Source: Hippasteria phrygiana
Taxonomy: Eukaryota; Echinodermata; Asteroidea; Valvatida; Goniasteridae
Assembly (NCBI GenBank): GCA_037893225.1
Contig: JAZGUH010000375.1
Coordinates: 248,001 to 312,000, forward strand
Direction: 5' to 3'
DNA length: 64,000 nucleotides
Below are positions 10,359 to 21,236 of this stretch, in pieces (the first letter of the stretch is position 1; each line of letters starts with the position of its first letter). The notes beneath the pieces were generated by a model, which saw only the letters and a program-made list of their open reading frames with translations, was not told the DNA's origin and did no database searches. Both the position numbers and the translations under genes were made by a program.

Positions 10359-13300
10359 CTGGAGTGAGTAAGAAGATTCACTTTGGGTCAGCCTTGGAAA
10401 TCTTTATTTCTTGCATAATCAGTATTATTTTGTGAAGACAGAATTTTTTGCGTCGGGAATGATGATGTGTAAATTTGAACAGAGATTTTTCTCTTTTTGC
10501 CCTTTCCCGACGTAACATATGAAGCACTGTATTATTATTGACGTACTGGTGAGGACAAAAAAGAGGGTATAACAAAGGGAACAATACTGTCCTCACATTT
10601 ATTTCTTTGTTCCGGAAAAGTGAGGACAGGCAAACTAGTGCTTAGTCTATGGGGATGGGTTAGTGTGTAGGACAATAGAAAGTCCTGACCAGGATGGTGG
10701 GAAAAGTACTGCTGTATGCTCGGTGCTTTCCGAGAGCCTGTGTGAAAAAATTCCATCTTCACATTGATTACGCAGTACCCGCTGCTGGATTGGATTCGAA
10801 TCAGCCAGTCGACCCCGGCAAGCTCGGTGGTCCAGTGGTTAAGACGTCTCTGCACTAGTAAGCAGGAAGTCGTGGGTTCGAATCATGCCCGAGTAAGCAT
10901 GTGAATCTTTTTCACACAGGCTCTCGGAAAGCACTGAGCATACAGTGCTGCATATTATTACGTCGGAAAAGGGCAAAAAGAGAAAAATCTCTGTTCTAAT
11001 TTACAGTACTATTTCAGAACCATTATGGCATCTTATCAATCTTGATCTCTGTGAATGCTTTCTCACCGACAAAAATTGGTCGAGTTCTTCCTCTGGACTA
11101 ACCTGAGTGCACCGATAGCCTCTTCGACGTTCCTGCCTATAGCATAACCTTCTGCTTCCTGCTCTGCCAATAGTAAGTTTGGATTCTCCTCCAGGGGTGC
11201 ATCGAGGTGCGTGGTGGGCTCTTGCTTCTTTCTCTCAGCAGCTAAAAAACAAGAATGTTAGTAAAAGGGTTAGTAAAATGAGGAAAGCATGGTTGGACAG
11301 TTGATTTTATGGCAATTGTGTATAGTGCAGGTCCCCTCTTTAGTTTTGATCAAATTAGAGTCAAGGGTAAATTTTCTTATTCCAAAATGACTTTTTCAAC
11401 CTAAAAGCAGACTTCTCTTAATTCTTAATTTTTTGAAATTTTGAACAGTTTATTGCGGTAGAAAATGCAATTTTCTTACGCACTTTATGGCAGTTGACAT
11501 GCGAATCGATGCGGTTCTGCATGTTTACTGTGCGGCGTTGCGGTGATCGCCATCTTTATTTTCGCGTTGCGTTTTGTCCTCTTCATCGTTGCTTTACCCC
11601 AAAATTTCCCTTAAAAACTAAAACCCTGCCCTTTATCTACGGCTTAACTGTTGGTATGTATTGTCGCTAACTGGTTTGGCAATTCCAATAACCTTAAAGT
11701 GGATTTTTGTTCCCTTATAGGGGAACAGGGCCCTACACACTACACAATCGCCGTTTTTTATAGCTTCTACGAATTTCCACTGATGTCAATCAACATAATA
11801 AGCATCCTGCTTACTACGTTGTTTTTTTCTTTTTTGCCTTTTCTCCAAATAGATATCAAGGAAAATTGTTCTCCCAGTCGATTTATTACATGTTTTAAAT
11901 CAATATTGTGGAAGCCATCTTGAAAAAAGGTTAAAAATACCTGGGAGGATTTAAGGTGAACCATTAACGAGGGCTGTCCCGAATATACCGAAAATTTGAC
12001 TGTCAATCGAATATTCGAATACATTTTGCCGGTTTGAATATTTGATAAAGTATAAATGCACGTTCAGATACGACTCTGATGCTATTTTAATAGAAAAGTT
12101 ACGCCGCTTAGCAGTGCCAAATGCAGCATTTTGTTGACGGTAACTTTTTGTGGACGGAGGTTTAATTGTTCCCGTCCGTAAAACCAGTGACAAAAACGCA
12201 GGCTGGGAGTTTGGTTTCTTGTTATACGTATCCGTAATGATCTTGATACAACAGGCCCATGCAAAAAATGTCGATCGGGCGGTCCATAATATCGATCGCC
12301 GCACGTAAAACACCGGCGTGCTTCGCGTGCAACTTTTTACCACCACGGCATGCAATGCAGCTGACGCTTTAAAATGTGTGCTCCATCCTCAACTGATTAA
12401 GCTCTTGGAAGTAAAATTACAGTACTCCTGCACCCAAGCCCTTTGTGTGATTTTCATATGACAGTGTGGATCACTGTTATAAAAAGTATTCAATGAGATT
12501 TCGTTTTTCGGAGTTGTGGAATGAAAAAGTAGTCAATAGTAGGAAAAAATAGGAATTTCAAGAAAACAGTAGGAAAACTAGGAGCAAGGTAAAAATGTTT
12601 CTAAAAATTAGGAAAAAGTAGGAAAAACAGGAATACTTGAAAGTAGGGCTGTTCATTTTCAAATAATTTAGTATTCGAATAATTTAGTATTCGAATAATT
12701 TAGTATTCGAATAATTTAGTATTCGAATAATTTAGTATTCGAAAATTTAGTATTCGAATAATTTAGTATTCGAATAATTTAGTATTCGAATAATTTAGTA
12801 TTCGAATAATTTAGTATTCGAATATTCGAAACTGGGTTTGACCGAATATTCGAATATTCGATACTCGCCGATCAAATTTTTCAGTGCATGCTGCACCGGT
12901 AAAAAAACATTGCACGTAAAAGCATGCCGGTGTTTTACATATGGCGATTGATATTATGGACTGTTCAAACAGCATTTGTTTGCATGCCCCTGTTGTATCA
13001 AGTTTTACGGACGGGAACAATAAACCTCCGTCCACTAAAAGTTACGATTGACAAAAATGCGGCATTTGACACTGCTAAGCGCCGTAACTTTTCTATTAAA
13101 ATAGCATCAGAGTCGTATCTGTATGTGCATATATATCTTTTCGAATATTCGAACTGGCAAAATGGTATTCGAATATTCGCTTGACGATCGAATATCAAAT
13201 ATTCGGTATATTCGGGACAGCCCTATCTGAAAGCCTGTGAAGGCCACTGCTTCTTTTTACACTTTCTCATTGATTCAAACACATTCTCAATGTAGTCCTC

Positions 13301-15818
13301 GAAAGGTAGTAACAAAATCTCAGCGGTAAGTACAGAAATTTCAGGATCAATCAAGCCATTCGATCCATAAGTAACCATGTTTTGCACACACATGTCAAAG
13401 ATGGCAGACCGGGCATGGAAAAGTGAACTTTGACATGACGTGCACAAAATATGGCAGCTTGTGGAACACGCCTTTCGCACCAACTAGGAGCCAAACATTT
13501 AGTCGAGTACCAGTACGGCAATCAACGGGTCGCAGGTTCAGATCCCACTCCTGCCAGTTTTCTTTCTTCACTCTCAAAAATAACCAAAAACAGTTTGATA
13601 ATCTTACAAACTCCAAACACAACCTGTACCTTCTGCAGCTGCTTCTCTCTCCTGATCGGCCTGTATCTGAGCTCGGGTCAGCTTGCCGGGTTTAACCCCG
13701 GCCCCCTTGGAGGAGACTTTGATTGCTGCCTCTTCCTCTTCAAGGAGACGACGAGCTTCCTGTTTCCTTGATGTCTGATCCTCCTTCTTCTTGTCTTTGT
13801 TGCCCTACGATCAAATTTATAGCCAATTGATCGTAATTATTGCCGGGCTCACATAAACCAAATTAGGAAAAATGCTACAAATGGGTCTCAAAAATGACAC
13901 GTGTGACCTGTTACCACAAAATGGGCGTAAAGTAGCAACATTTGAAAAATCAAGATTATGGAATTTCCTGAAAGTACAGGTTATACATTTGTAAGAGTTT
14001 CAATTTGATATATTGTGTGTTGTGGTACATGTATCTCATTTCTAGCCCCTGATACAACTTATCATAGTCTTAACCCCTTATTTTGAGAAAATGAAGCTCA
14101 AAGTTTGTGATCTGTGCACTTTAACCCAAGTTCAAAAAAGAATTCCCCTCAAAAAAATATTTTGAGAATCGATTCAATTTTTCAACTTTGGGATATGATA
14201 GAATAGTTTTCTTTTTTTAATATACAGTTGTTAAAATCCAAAAATTGCCTTTTCAGTGAAAAATTGTTATAACTCAATATAAAGCTATAGTGCGACTTTA
14301 AGCTCATTTTGTGGTGGCAGGTCACATATGGGGTGGGATTCTGGGTGGGAACTGGAGTTCTATTTTTTAAATGGCGGCAAAATGTTGCTGCGGGGGCCAA
14401 GTTCCCACTTGATACACCAGTAAAAATCAAAGTGACCGACCATATTTTCCATAAGCATTCTCTGGATTGATTGATTGATTGATTGATTGATTATGGTGAT
14501 ATTGCATTACAAATATAAAAAGCTTCCACCCTAACCCCCTAATGGTTCCCCAGGACTACATGTACATGTACCCTGCTAAATCCAACAGAGTCCACCGGTG
14601 ACTCATACAAGTTTCCTGCTCAATCCAACGCAGTCCAACACAGTCTAACACACCAAGTTGCTGGGTACCTAAACAATTTATTAAATGACTTACATGTACC
14701 TGCTAAATCCATCAGAATCCAACTGTGTCTTATTTTTCTGTTGCCTGCTGAATCCAACAGGATGTAATACAGTCAGAAGATGGAATGTTTGCATTGGGGA
14801 ATGGTGTGAATTAGAACAGAGATGTTTTCTCTTTTTCCCTGTCCCGACGTACGTAATATATGAAGCACTGTATAGTCTGTGCTTTCCTGAGAGCCTGTGT
14901 GAAAAAATTCACAGGCTTACTCGGGCGGGATTCGAACCCACAACTTCCTGCTTACTAGTGCAGACGTCTTAACCACTCGACCACCGAGCTTGCCGGGGTC
15001 GGCTGGCCGATTCGAATCCAAGGATGTAATACAGTCCAACTGTCCATACTATGAGTTAGCTGCTCAATCCAACAGGGGCCAACGGAAATATCATATAGTT
15101 GGATCCTGTTGGATTCAGCAGGGTTAGGGTTAAATTAACCCTCCTACTATTAAAACTATCAGCACCTATCGAAAAACCATATCCTCTCCTCTCCCACAGC
15201 TTGTGTGTCTCAACCCGTCACCCGATAGGTTTTGATAGATAGGGTAGTTGGCTCCAATTTGGCACCTGGAGAGTTAAGGCGTTTTTACACTATGTACGTT
15301 CGACCCATGTCAAAATCTACAAGGGTCCAACCCGTGTTGACTTTTTAAAAATTTCAACACGGGTCAATTCACTACCTTTTCATACTCCTCAACACGGTTA
15401 CACGGGTCGAACTCAACCCAGAGGTGTTTTCAACACGAGTCGAACTTCTCTACACGGGTCGAGAGCTCTCAACCCACCTCCCGAGCAGGGTTAGTTTCAA
15501 CCCGGGTTGATCATGAGCGCTCTACACGGGTCAGTGCCGTGTTGAAAATGTTGTAGTGTGAAAAGTCAACACGTGTCGGACCCGGGTACAACACAGAGAT
15601 TTTTCGTAGCGTGAAAAGGCCTGTAGGGTTAAGCGCATATCAGACTGTACTGCTTGTACCTTTCTCAGTTGCTTCTTCTTGACATGTTTGTCATCGTCCT
15701 CCCAGTAAGCATCTTCCTCCGCCTGCTGCTTAGCAGCAAGCTTCTCGCTCTGTTCGGCTGCCTTGCGTGCCTTGGCCGCTACAGCCTTGGTATTCTCTCC
15801 TTGCAACTTCTTGGGCAT
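10154..15818 (-). CDS. CCDC124: CCDC124, ribosome-associated coiled-coil protein (four coding exons)
   Basis: The exons on the minus strand are 15818-15660, 13804-13630, 11241-11103 and 10358-10154. They total 678 nt and encode 225 residues; human CCDC124 has 223. All introns have GT-AG ends and the phases join cleanly (0, 1, 2). The protein opens MPKKLQGENTKAVAAKARKA, is very rich in Lys, Glu and Ala through residue 110, and ends with the conserved block FPRLKAENPNLRMSQLKQML followed by KKDWVRSPDNPLNQR. From the family, CCDC124 (related to yeast Lso2) binds translationally inactive 80S ribosomes and protects or recycles them; centrosome and midbody roles have also been reported. An in-frame TAA at 15822-15824 fixes the start. 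The three introns carry SINE and MITE insertions. The gene diverges from PTS across a 12 kb spacer. Confidence 0.96.
10460..11015. repeat. Inverted-repeat cassette carrying a second tRNA-derived SINE (family B)
   Basis: In CCDC124 intron 3 and running into exon-flanking sequence, arms at 10460-10540 and 10935-11015 are inverted copies (for example AACAGAGATTTTTCTC with GAGAAAAATCTCTGTT). Between them are a second arm pair around GAGAGCCTGTGTGAAAAA and the tRNA-like module at 10823-10893. The module has A box TGGTCCAGTGGTTAAGAC, B box GGGTTCGAATC and pairing ends CTCGG and CCGAG. Confidence 0.7.
11103..11241 (-). CDS. CCDC124: CCDC124 coding exon 3
   Basis: Encodes residues 112-157, including HLDAPLEENPN and the NVEEAIGAL helix. 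The acceptor is TTTTTTAG and the donor is CTCAG followed by GTTAGT. Confidence 0.94.
11968..12374 (-). mobile_element. TAGGGCTG-family MITE, copy 2, truncated
   Basis: In CCDC124 intron 2. On the minus strand it matches the interior of the 12644-13225 copy (CATCAGAGTCGTATCTG, GGCGATCGATATTATGGA). The left terminus reads GAGGGCTGTCCC. The other terminus is missing where the adjoining CAGGCTTTCAAG-family sequence begins. Confidence 0.7.
12644..13225 (+). mobile_element. TAGGGCTG-family (hAT-like) MITE, copy 3, complete
   Basis: A 582-bp element with inverted termini TAGGGCTGT and ACAGCCCTA. It carries a TATTCGAA-rich left end expanded into a minisatellite, and an interior shared with four other copies. 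There is no transposase frame. It is inserted in another MITE within CCDC124 intron 2. Confidence 0.85.
12661..12822. repeat. 16-bp minisatellite, about 10 copies
   Basis: The unit AATAATTTAGTATTCG repeats about ten times with one shortened unit near 12736. Sister copies of the element have a single unit, so the array expanded only in this copy. Confidence 0.95.
13484..13561 (+). repeat. Degenerate tRNA-derived SINE head (family A)
   Basis: The 3-prime half is recognisable (GTCGCAGGTTCAGATCCCAC then TCCTGCCAG and TTTCTTTCTTCACT). The A-box half has decayed. It lies in CCDC124 intron 2, about 70 bases from exon 2. Confidence 0.6.
13630..13804 (-). CDS. CCDC124: CCDC124 coding exon 2
   Basis: Encodes residues 54-111 plus one base. 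It contains RKQEARRLLEEEEAAIKV and the family signature KLTRAQIQADQE. The acceptor is CGTAG followed by GGCAAC. The donor is AGAAG followed by GTACAG. Confidence 0.94.
14466..14493. repeat. (GATT)n microsatellite
   Basis: About six to seven tandem GATT units in CCDC124 intron 1. Confidence 0.9.
14799..15022 (-). repeat. tRNA-derived SINE family B with arm sequence
   Basis: The tRNA-like module is at 14920-14988 on the minus strand. It shares the sequence around TGCACTAGTAAGCAGGAAGT and the B box GGGTTCGAATCC with the copy at 10823-10893. The same left arm (GAATTAGAACAGAGATG and CCCGACGTA) and the hairpin GAGCCTGTGTGAAAAAATTC accompany it. Two copies with the same layout define a composite repeat. 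Confidence 0.75.
15276..15621. mobile_element. MITE with subterminal CAACACGGGTCGA arrays
   Basis: In CCDC124 intron 1, ending 39 bases before the exon 1 donor. The termini AAGGCGTTTTTACACTA and TAGCGTGAAAAGGCCT are inverted. Inside are about ten motifs of the CAACACGGGT or ACACGGGTCGA type on both strands. Repeated subterminal motifs are typical transposase-binding arrays in hAT and CACTA elements; assignment is inference. Confidence 0.65.
15660..15818 (-). CDS. CCDC124: CCDC124 coding exon 1
   Basis: Encodes residues 1-53, starting MPKKLQGENTK and including DAYWEDDDKHVKKKQ, both diagnostic for the family. The donor is AAG followed by GTACAAG, in phase 0. Confidence 0.95.
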
Positions 15819-17046
15819 CTTTTACAGTTCCGTTACCTGTCGCAGAAACGAGTACATGTAGTATGCTCCGCATTTAAGTGGGTATTTTGCTGGCAATTTT
15901 ATACTGGAAAAAATGGTTCGAAACATTGTTTTGCCAGCAGTTTTCTCTGATAGGTTAAAATCCATGACTCAGGCATGCAACTTGGAATTAACAAAAAACA
16001 AGGAAATTCCAATCTTTACAAGACTTTGTACAGTGTTTTGCAATTTTCCATGGCATAAGTATGAAGTGAAAAATGAGGAACTTCAGATGATCCGAGGAAA
16101 AGTTGCATGCCCAATGACCGGTTCTCTGACTCTTCCAAAACCACAAGTTAGAAAAAGAAAAAAGTCTAAATTTACTAGACTGTATAAACCATTTTCTTAA
16201 ACGAAGAAACCCTAACAGAAATTGCCCATGGGTTTCTCTGACGCGCATTATGCGTGCGCCGCACCGGGGTGACGTCATGCAAGGTCGAGGGGTCACGATT
16301 TGAACTCCAGCGTACACTGACATGGAAACGACATGTCCTGCGGGTGTTTCTGGGAATCAAACGGTGTATTTCTATCCGATTTCTATCCGGATGGTAAGTG
16401 AACCTTAGTACCCCCATTTTAATCCTCGAACTCCACTTGTACCTCGGGTGGTGTATCTAGTATTTTGGTGGCTGTTGTTAGGGTAAAATCTAATGCTTTT
16501 GTTAGAACTTCTGACATATTTTTTGAAAAACCATTTTTTTGTGCGCGCGACCTTGGACCCTACTATCGCTAGATCATGTCCGAATGTTAAAAAGGGCAAT
16601 AAAAAAGGGTCCAAGTTTATACTCGGACTAACGTTAGGCCATGAGAATGAACGTATGAGTTTACCGTCCACCGCCCGCATGCCGTCAGAGCCCCCGCCAA
16701 AAAATGTCATTATTTCAAAATATTTTTTATTATTTCCAATTAAAATCATACAATTTATCCCAACCACCCATCCAGAATTCCAAACATGCTTTTGCAATCC
16801 AAAAAGGCTTTAGCCTTTATTTGCATCCTTCAATTTGGTTGTGGTGATTTTTCTGACCGGCAACTTCACAAAATCCCGCGCAACCAACCAGTAACCATAT
16901 ATCCATGCTATCATCCGCCGGCAGTAAAATGTATAGTGATAAATATTGAATAATGAATAATGAAAAAAAGCCTCAACGGAGGAGTCCAATCTGGGCTAGG
17001 AGGTAGTATGGTCTAGTTTAGAGCTAAAGTAAAATTGTCAAGCTAG
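15819..17046. other. 5-prime flank of CCDC124, otherwise unassigned
   Basis: No other exon is recognised here. The stretch 16235-16300 is CpG-rich and would be a reasonable promoter zone for CCDC124 on the minus strand, but no transcript evidence is available. Confidence 0.4.
16270..16277. promoter_or_regulatory. Candidate CRE (TGACGTCA) upstream of CCDC124
   Basis: A full palindromic CREB/ATF site lies about 450 bases upstream of the CCDC124 start codon, in the CpG-rich patch. An 8-base palindrome is expected by chance now and then, so this is only suggestive. Confidence 0.3.
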
Positions 17047-19284
17047 TAGTGGTGGGCCTAGGCCTAATAAAGATTAGCTTGAAAATTTCAGCTCAAGCTC
17101 ATGACATCTGAGATTCGCCGTTTAGTGCTGGAAGACATCCCATAACTAGCATGATAAGGTTCGTAGCGGTATTTTTTGGAGCGCCGCTATCTTCCTTTTC
17201 CCTGAATATATCAACCAAACAATCACCTTGCCGGCAGATGCAGCGACTGATGCCCTCAAAATGAGAATACGATTAAGTTAAACCCGAAAAAAGATAAATA
17301 TGTCCCTCAAATATTTGTCAAACAATCCACAATAATTTATTTAAAATATTTGCTCAGATTTAGCAATTTCACCACAACGCACAGCGAGCAACTCACCCGA
17401 ACGCCGTACCCACACACACGGCTAATTAGCGCTGTTTAGACAGTAGACTTACCCATTGAGCTTTTTCGAACCAAAGGGCAGGGTACCGCGCAGCCGAGAC
17501 GGTACCCGACTAAGCACCGCTCTTGGTGTATACAATGTCCACAGACAACATTGGCACCGTAGCCTACTCCAACTTCAACAATTGGGGGAAATACTTTATA
17601 AAAGATGGACTGTCCGTTCTCTATTCGCGTTTCACCTGGAAAAAGAATTTTATAATTTACTATTTTTGTAGCAATGGAAAAGTTATTTGCATTTTAATAA
17701 GACATTGAACAAAATGAAAATGTGCCGTTTACAATTATTTTACAATAATTATGTCGAATTACTTCCAGAAAATATAATCCAGTTCCAGTAGAAGAAGCGC
17801 AAAAACAACGAAATATACAATTGTAATTTTTGAGGGACGAAAACACCCAAGTTAAAAAATACAATTTGAAAATTTGTTAGAGGAAAAAAAATGAAACTGT
17901 TGAAGAGCATAGCACGGACAGTTATCTTTAAAACTATAAGGTAACTAATCTTCACACCCAAAATGAAGTTGGAATGGTTCATGTTTTGGTTTCCTTTTAG
18001 TCCCATATTTCATTAATCTCATTTTTTTTATATTTTAATTGTTATTTTAATGACATTTTCTCTTTTTTTTATACCTCAATTTTCAAATTTAATGTAATTG
18101 GAATCAGGGTCCTTATAAGCAGTTTGTAACTGATATGGCCACCGTGTATTAAACAGCAAATAAAAATAAATTAAAACAAAAATTGGCCTGTAAATATCAG
18201 CCAGGCCTGTTGCAGTACCTCTAGGGTGGGGCTTGAAACTTGAGGAGGGTGCATGCCAATGGGTGCATGTCGTGTGTTTCACATCTACCAACCTAAGAAA
18301 AAAAGCGGAAAAACATGCATTCAGTCTTCCAACAATATCACAGCAACTTGATAATTAAAAATACTGCAAACAAAACGGCACGGTGTTCTGGAGGTCACAG
18401 GTTCGAATCCGATCCTGCCAGATTTCTTTGTTGACAAAACTTGTTACCATAAGCAAGAACTATCAAACAACTTCAGAAAACCATTAAAAGCAACATTTCT
18501 AAAATCATCAGCATGCACCCACATGATAAGCGCAATAAATTCAACATGAAAGTAAAATATTAAAGAACGTCTAAATTCGGATCAATGGAAGGCTAAACAT
18601 TTAAAGTAGATGTGTATATTATGCTTTACATTAAAATACACACATTTTAAGTTAAAATAAAATACAATATTCGCTGAGTATAGGATGGGTAAAACCCCGC
18701 GAAAATACCTTCGTTGAAAAAGAAAAAAAAGAGAAAATTCCCAACCGGCTCCAAATTTTCTTGGCAACCAAGTTTGTCAACTCCGTAAACCAGCACTAGA
18801 TTTACGGAATGAGATGGCAGAAACACTTCGCATTTACCGCGATCAGTACATGCACAGACAACTAACACAGGTCCCGAAACTATTATGCACAACTAAACTT
18901 TGAAAGTACAAATCGCAAAATTATAATAATGTTCGATTTTTAAAATATAATTTTTGTCTTCAAAACTCGTTCCAAAAACATTTTGTGAAATTTGTTGGGA
19001 AAAAAAATGTTCGTTCCTTTTTCTTTCGAGGCACATAACCCGTTATATGGATAAACATGATAGTAACGCCTTCAGATTTATTCACCATCGATCGAGGTGA
19101 TAATTTCTTTCATCCACATCGCAACGAATGTTTTTCCTCGCTAAGCATCGGGGGAAAAGGCGTCTCGCGTGGCGGAACCATGACTGACGTCACACACATA
19201 AGCGCGCGTAAATCCCGGGGGGTATATATCCCCCACTTTTTGACCAGGGGGATGGGCCATTGGATCATCCCCCATCCCCTCCCC

Positions 19285-19337
19285 CTACCCCCCCCCCCCC
19301 TCCCCCCCCACTACCCCCCCCCCCCCCCCCCCCCCCA
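19285..19337. repeat. Poly-C-rich tract in duplication unit 1
   Basis: A run of C blocks broken only by single T or A bases. The counterpart in unit 2 (about 23668-23744) is longer. Such tracts can form i-motif and G-quadruplex structures and are difficult to sequence. Confidence 0.9.
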
Positions 19338-20289
19338 CCCCCGATGTGGTACAAAAAATGCTGATTTCAAAGTTATCTTTTAACTTTCCAACAAAAATGT
19401 ACCGGTATAAAAAAGAAAACCGAAAACAAACAGTCGGCCTACGGTACGGTACAAAAGCTTTAAATGCACCATTGTGTTGTCAGGTATGAGACAGTGTTAA
19501 AGTTTGCATTAGATGTAGGCCTACACAGCCTACAGAGGGTGACCAGAGTACCTTTGTATCATGAAAAGCATCTCCTAGTGTCATATTGTCTCCAGTCCCC
19601 CCCCCCACCCCGATTCGAATTTCTTTGGCCGGTGTCATATGAAAATCAGACTCCAATGAAAATCAGACTCCTTTTCCCTATAATAGTTACAATGTAGTGT
19701 GTGCAATACTACAACGAGCATACATAGAGGAATTTCATATTTAGCCCCTTCTGCGCACTTTTGGGTTGAAAGCGAGGATGTCAATGCCGGTGGCGTAACT
19801 GTGTGAAATTGGGGGGGGGGGGACAGCTGGGGGTGCATACATTTTTTCAAGGTTCACTGAAAGTACAGGTACATAAACTGCAGCTTGTGTAATTTGTTGT
19901 ACATTTCAAGATTTCAAATGGGGGGGGGGGGGGGGGGGCACGGATGTCATCTGGGGGGCACCAATTCCTCCAAACAATTTTACATGACTATAAGAAAACT
20001 TTTCCTTGTAACCAATTTATATCAAACAGCCCGATTATGAAAACCAATAATTATACTTTATAACCAATTTAGAACTATCAACAAATAAACTAAAAATCAC
20101 TCAGACATATACACTGATCGTTCATGTTAATTCAACTACACACAAAATTCATATAGGTTATTATTGATATCAGGATTAGATAATTTCGAATAAATCAATC
20201 CACTGTCTCAAAACTACGTACCCAACCGAAATACTACTGTACTTGTAAAACACATCATGCGCATGATAAAACTTAGACAACAGGGATGT

Positions 20290-20541
20290 TCAAGAGGATA
20301 TGTTGACTGCTGAGAGAAGTTTGTGTCAGTTTGTTGTTTATGTAGATTGCGTATTGTAAAATAATAAATAGCCAATTATTTCTGTAAAGTGACTTTTGAG
20401 AGCTGTTTTTATCAAGTCCCATCTAGCCCGCTGGTGCCATTTATTTAAAAGTCGTCGCTGCGGGTAGCAAACAAATCTGACGTCATAACACGTCCACTGT
20501 TGTGTCTAGCAAACTTCTCTCAGCAATCAATATCCTCTTTC
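20290..20541. mobile_element. AAAGAGGA-family foldback element in unit 1
   Basis: Begins AAGAGGATATGTTGACTGCT and ends AATCAATATCCTCTTT. It has the internal block AAGTGACTTTTGAGAGCT and GTCGTCGCTGCGGG shared with the larger element at 45202-45673. The second half is reduced relative to that copy. Confidence 0.7.
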
Positions 20542-21163
20542 AGAGTCCCCCCCCCCCCCAAAAAAAAAGAAGATATTATTAATAATATTATAATTATACC
20601 AACTTCGTTAAAAAAACACTACAAAAACTTTTCCACAACCATATGCAAACAACTTAAAGTTTACAACTACATGTATCACAAACTTACTAACACTATTAAA
20701 AAATAATTCGTCAAACAATCCACAAGGGAAATTTGAATACATTTTTAAAGTGAACATGAAACTGGCAGGAGCGGGATTCGAACCTGACGAATTATAAGTT
20801 AAAAAGTCGTATCCTCATTTATACCCAGCACGATATGGGGCAGAGCGGGTACCCCCCTTTTGTCCCTATACCCTATACACTCTCCAGACTATTGTTACCT
20901 AACACATCCCCCTAGAGATCTGAAAAGAATTCCTGAGATTCCGGAAACACAATGACCAACACAAAAGAGGGGGGGGGGGGGGGTTCCCTCTGCCCCATAT
21001 CGTGCATCATATGTCCTCATTGAGAGATCCCCACAATGTCGCTTCCCGGGTTGTATCGTAAAATTAGGTGTGATCTCTGGCTATACGGTATTCTGGGTTT
21101 ATGACTTCTGACTAACGCCCACCCGAACAAAGATACTGACAATTTCAGACCGCCAACATATAG

Positions 21164-21236
21164 GGCAAGATAGCTCAGTTGGTAGAGCGCCGATAAGGTA
21201 ACCCGGAGGTCGTAGGTTCGAATCTCGCTCCTGCCA
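21164..21236 (+). repeat. tRNA-derived SINE head (family A) in unit 1
   Basis: A 73-base tRNA-like module with acceptor-like ends GGCAAGA and TCCTGCC, A box TAGCTCAGTTGGTAGAGC and B box GGTTCGAATC. The SINE body lies upstream (about 21010-21160) and the TTTCTTTGTTCACTTTG tail downstream. The unit-1 copy lacks a clear anticodon stem, so a functional tRNA is unlikely. Confidence 0.75.

Larger units (their letters stand above)
12375..13237. mobile_element. CAGGCTTTCAAG-family MITE split by a nested element
   Basis: Family sequence runs from about 12375 (GTGCTCCATCCTCAACTGA) to CTTGAAAG at 12643. It is interrupted by the TAGGGCTG element at 12644-13225 and resumes with TCTGAAAGCCTG up to 13237. 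CTTGAAAG and TCTGAAAG flank the insert and match at 6 of 8 bases, as expected for an aged 8-bp target duplication. Confidence 0.75.
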
